A stretch of DNA of 64,000 nt. It comes from Lonicera japonica (lineage: Eukaryota > Streptophyta > Magnoliopsida > Dipsacales > Caprifoliaceae). The position numbers and the translations under genes were made by a program. The notes under the pieces are model-generated. The model made no database searches and was not told the DNA's origin. It worked only from the letters and a program-made list of their open reading frames with translations. Location of the stretch: NCBI GenBank assembly GCA_021464415.1, contig CM038468.1:26242869-26306868 (forward strand), in the 5' to 3' direction. Below are positions 60,190 to 64,000 of this stretch, piece by piece. How positions within the stretch are numbered: position 1 is the first letter of the stretch; each line of letters opens with the position of its first letter.

Positions 60190-62002
60190 ATTCATCAAAT
60201 CAAACATTCTGTAAAATTAACTTTTGAGTGTATAAAACTCCCATATCAACAGAGCTAGATTCATTGAATATTTATAGTACATCTCATGTAGCTTGTATAA
60301 TCCTAATAGAAGTCTTATATCTCACTTGGTTACAATTTGATAATGAAACAAAATGCTAAGATATATCTATACAATATTTATCCAAATGTAAATTATCATT
60401 TATCCAAATATAAACTAAATTTGTAATATCATGTTGATATTATCTAATACTCCCCCTCATGTTGGGTTTTATATGTCAATAACGCTCAACTTATGAATGA
60501 GACGATGAAAAAGATCTTTGCTTTGTGGCTCGGTAAATAAATCTGCAAGCCATTGGAAACGTAACAAGGGGAAATGAGCTTAGATTGAATTTTCTCTCGG
60601 ATGAAGTGACAATCAATTTCAATATGCTTAGTGCGCTCATGGAAAACAAGATTATTTGCTATGTGAAGAGCAGAGTGATTATCACAATGAAGAGGGATAG
60701 GATGTGAACTTGGAACACGAAAATCACGAAGTATCGACATGAGCCACTGTAATTCACATGTAAGCAATGCCATGGCCTAATATTCTGCTTTTGCTAAAGA
60801 CCAAGAAATAGTATATTATTTTTTAGATTTCCATGAAATGGGAGAAGTACCAAGAAAAATGCAATATCTTGTTGTAGAACGGCGAGTGTCAGGGTAGCCA
60901 CCCCAATCTGAATCACATTAGCCACTTAGAGAAAGATTTCTATAAGATGAAAGAATAATTCCTTTACCGGTTGAGCCATTAATATAGCACAACACACGGT
61001 GAGCAGCATCCAAGTGTGAAGATCATGGAGATTGCATAAATTGATTTAACATATTAAAAAAGTATGTGATGTCGAGTCATGTAATAGTAAGATAAAGAAG
61101 ACGCCCAATAAGCCGCCGATAGAGAGATGGGTCAAGAAGCAAAGTACCATCGTTAGAGGATAATTTTAAAACGTTGCTCCATTGAAAATTTAGAAACATG
61201 ACCACCAAGCATACCGAAATCCTTTAAAATATCAAGGGCATATTTTTACCGGGAAAAAAAATTCCACGGCAAGAATGTGCAACTTCGATGCCAAGAAAAT
61301 ATTGGAGCCTGCCAAGATCTTTAATTGAAAACATGTACAACGACAAATAAAGATAAATAAAGATGAATTTCCTTGAATTTTGAAAACAAAGAGTAATCTA
61401 ATTTAGACCGTGTAAAACCTACTTGAAGGAGAATAGAAGAAAAAATCTTAAACCATTGACGAGGTGCTTGTTTTAGCCCATAAAGAGACTTGTGAAGCTT
61501 GCAAACACGTTGCTCCCCCATGCGAGCAAGACCCAGAGGAAGCGCCATATACACTTCTTCATTAAGATCCCCGACTAAAAAAATATTGTTAACATCAAGT
61601 TGGTCAGAGGCCAGTGTCGTACGGCAACAATATATAGCAAGATACAAACAATTACTAATTTTACAATATCACCAAAAGTATCGTGGTAATTAATGCCTTT
61701 AATTTGTGTAAACCCTTTGGCCACCAAACGGGCCTTATAGCACTCAATAGATCCGCCAGCTCGATATTTAATTTTCTAAACCCATTTGCAGCCTTTGGGT
61801 TTTTTATCTGGTGGCAGGGTGGTGATGCTCCAAGTGCGATTTTGATCAAGAGCCTGAATTTCTTTAGACGTAGCTTCACGACAAAGTGGAGATTTAACAG
61901 CTTGAGAGAAAGAAGTTGGTTCTTGTGTAGAATCTATAGCTGTTAAAAAAGTTCTATATGATAAAGAAAAATTTGCGTAAGAAACATATTGATTGAGGAT
62001 AT
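60190..62002 (-). mobile_element. Decayed Ty1/copia retrotransposon, copy B
   Basis: The same remnant as 15605-18695: RNase H piece at 60486-60773, reverse transcriptase pieces at 61321-61647 and 61661-61879, polypurine tract near 60451-60460. It carries an extra deletion in the RT region (around 61330) and is cut at 62002 by the next copia element. Confidence 0.8.
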
Positions 62003-62642
62003 TGTTAGGAACAAACTAGATGCTACTAGTTTCCAAGTGGGATCTTGGGATATAAATGACAAAAGAAATTGCACAATAAAATTATTTGGCACAACAATAT
62101 ACCAATCTCACAGCATAAAGAATTACGTGGTATCGGCAAATTGCCACTAGTCCACAAAGCACACCAAATTCACTATATCAAAAGAGTGGTTTACAAGACT
62201 GGTCAACAGACCTATACATTCACACTGTGTTTCTCTCAACACTCAAAAATAGACACTGCAATTTTTCTCACCTAAAAAATTGCTTCTATTTTTCTCACTC
62301 TACACTCTGAAAAATTAAAAACTGCAAAGCTATCACGTAGACACTTCACTTTTAATTTTCTCTCTCTACTCTCTCTTTTGCTCTCTTCTTAATGTAGAGC
62401 TCTTGTTGTTGATAATAAAATGCATACAAGTGCCCCCTATTTATACACCAACAAGCATCCAACAATCTTGAAATTTTACATCCTTAATTTGCATATTTTG
62501 AAAAAAATTCACCAAACCATTCAAAAAATCAACATTTTCTAGAATGTGTAGAAAATTGGCCATTTGAATTTTTCTCCCATTCTAGAAAAATATTAACCAT
62601 TGAATATTTGTTTGATTTTTATTTTTTCTTCATTTTCTAACA
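62003..62642 (-). repeat. 3' LTR of the second copia element
   Basis: 640 bp bounded by TGTTAG and CTAACA. Pyrimidine-rich blocks (about 62340-62390) and AT-rich remainder. Confidence 0.85.
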
Positions 62643-62718
62643 ATCTCCCACTTGGAGAAAAAATAATATAACCAACTCTGTCAATGATTAGTGTATAGTG
62701 GTGCACTCATCTTTGTCT

Positions 62719-64000
62719 TTAGTTTTGAAGACTTACTGAAGCTGTGCACAACTCCAGTTTATCTTTGGTCACTGCCTTGGTTAACATGTCGGCTGGATTT
62801 TTACTTCCTTGAATCTTTTGAACTGTTAATACCCCATCATCTAGGAGTGATCTGACGAAGTGATATTGAAGTCCTATGTGCTTAGTCCTCGAATGAAATG
62901 CCGAATTCTTTGCTAGATGTATAGCACTTTGACTATCACAATGCAATGCATTCTTCGTCTGTCTAAAACCCAATTCTGCTAACAAACCCTTTAACCAAAT
63001 CATTTCTTTGCTTGCCTCGGTCATGGCTACATACTCTGCTTCTGTAGTGGATAAGGCAACTATCTTCTGTAGTTGTGAGAGCCAACTGACTGCAGTAACA
63101 CCTACTGTAAAGACATAACCAGTAGTGCTTCTTTTGTGATCTATCTCAGCAGCAAAATATGAATCTACAAATCCTTGAAGTCTCAGCTCGCCTCTGCTGA
63201 AACATAAGCATTTGTTGGTAGTACCTCGTAGATATCGCAATATCCACTTAACAGCATCCCAGTGCATCTTGCCAGGATTTGTCATGAACCTACTCACAGC
63301 TCCCACTGCATGAGCAATATCTGGTCTTGTGCAAACCATAGCATACATCAAACTTCCAATGGCTGAGGCATATGGTACCTTAGCCATGAAGTTTTCTTCT
63401 TCATTATTCTTGGGAGACTGATCTTTGGATAATCGAAAATGATTAGCCAAGGGTGTGCTAACTGGCTTAGCATCACTCATGCTGAACCTCTTTAGAACAC
63501 GGCTAATATACTCAGCATGAGACAACTGCAAGACACCCCTTTGCTTGTCTCTATTGATCCTCATCCCAAGAATCAGCTTCGCTGCACCCAAGTCTTTCAT
63601 GTCGAACTCATTCGACAACTGTTTCTTCAACATTCTGATTTCATCCATATTTGAGCTTGCTACTAACATGTCATCAACATAAAGTAACAAAATGATGTAA
63701 CTGGATTGAAACCTTTTGAAGTAACAACAATGGTCAGCGTTGCACTTGTAATAGCCATTCATTTGCATAAAGCCATCAAACTTCTTGTACCACTGTCTTG
63801 GAGCTTGTTTTAAGCCATACAAGCTCTTTTGCAATTTACAAACAAGTTTCTCCTTTCCCTTTATTGAGAAACCTTCAGGCTACTGCATATATATTTCCTC
63901 CTCTAGATCATCATGGAGAAATGCAGTTTTTATATCTAACTGCTCAAGGTGTAAATCTTCTACTGCAACAATACTCAAAACTGACCGAATAGTAGTTAGT
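62719..64000 (-). pseudogene. Copia pol: reverse transcriptase and RNase H, partial
   Basis: Read from the window edge leftwards: RT start (LDIKTAFLHDDLEEEIYM), [25 protein letters not shown], then VPYASAIGSLMYAM. RNase H follows with GFVDSYFAAEID, STTEAEYVAM and LHCDSQSAIHLAKN, ending with TAA at 62719-62721. A single in-frame TAG at 63880-63882 interrupts an otherwise open frame, so the element is young but this copy is probably not competent. Upstream gag, protease and integrase lie outside the window. Confidence 0.9.

Larger units (their letters stand above)
28527..62002. repeat. Segmental duplication, copy B
   Basis: Counterpart of 1383-17475. Three blocks align with copy A: 28527-34362, 51302-51425 and 54711-62002. 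They are separated by the PIF/Harbinger insertion (34363-51301) and by an island at 51431-54710. On the right, copy B is cut inside the shared copia remnant by a younger copia element starting at 62003. Confidence 0.85.
62003..64000 (-). mobile_element. Second Ty1/copia element, truncated by the window edge
   Basis: The 3' LTR occupies 62003-62642 (640 bp, TGTTAGGAAC...TTTTCTAACA, ends in inverted TGTTAG/CTAACA). Next to it is the minus-strand polypurine tract (CCAAGTGGGAGAT) and then pol. The element interrupts the older copia remnant of copy B; copy A (about 17475) shows the uninterrupted sequence. The remainder lies beyond 64000. Confidence 0.9.

Overview
The window is nuclear DNA of a flowering plant, most likely an asterid eudicot. 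It is very AT-rich and dominated by plant transposable elements (Ty1/copia, PIF/Harbinger, Mutator-like, hAT, Helitron and MITE signatures). It carries a fragment of plastid psbB and a cluster of family-1 UDP-glycosyltransferase (UGT) genes that read like the UGT75 clade (anthocyanin 5-O- and crocetin-type glucosyltransferases). No bacterial-type genes, rRNA genes or convincing tRNA genes are visible.

The backbone is a segmental duplication. Copy A runs from about 1383 to 17475 and copy B from about 28527 to 62002. Each holds the same plastid psbB scrap, the same Helitron-like element, a 5'-only UGT pseudogene on the + strand, an intact UGT on the - strand and a decayed copia element. A shorter third copy, C (about 20440-23500), carries the upstream flank and an intact + strand UGT of the type that is broken in A and B. 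The three intact UGTs are at 11467-12849 (-), 22109-23497 (+) and 56062-57444 (-). The A and B genes are near-identical paralogs and share a Gln where family-1 UGTs normally have the catalytic His (residue 16). The C gene keeps the His.

Because A and B are paralogs, each serves as an empty-site control for insertions in the other. Copy A has a 1548-bp solo LTR (5887-7434, duplication AGTAC) with a phased array of TGTCGCGCGACA palindromes upstream of a TATA box. Copy B lacks it. Copy B has a 16.9-kb PIF/Harbinger element (34363-51301, duplication TAA) that copy A lacks. That element is a nest: it contains a hAT-type MITE (34914-35477, 8-bp duplication), a Pack-MULE-like element (36503-37471, 9-bp duplication) and an 8.1-kb Ty1/copia element (42058-50130, 5-bp duplication). 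Its own genes are a DDE transposase, a Myb/SANT-like accessory ORF split by the copia element, a gene for a plant mobile domain (PMD/MAIN-like) protein and a small unknown ORF. A PMD gene as passenger of a PIF/Harbinger element is the most interesting system-level observation here.

A second copia element begins at 62003 and runs off the right edge. The remainder (about 12977-15604, 23498-24236, 26585-28526, 51431-54710, 57560-60189) is AT-rich sequence in which I see no gene. The only genes likely to act for the host are the three UGTs, cytosolic enzymes that would glucosylate small plant metabolites. Everything else is mobile or decayed.
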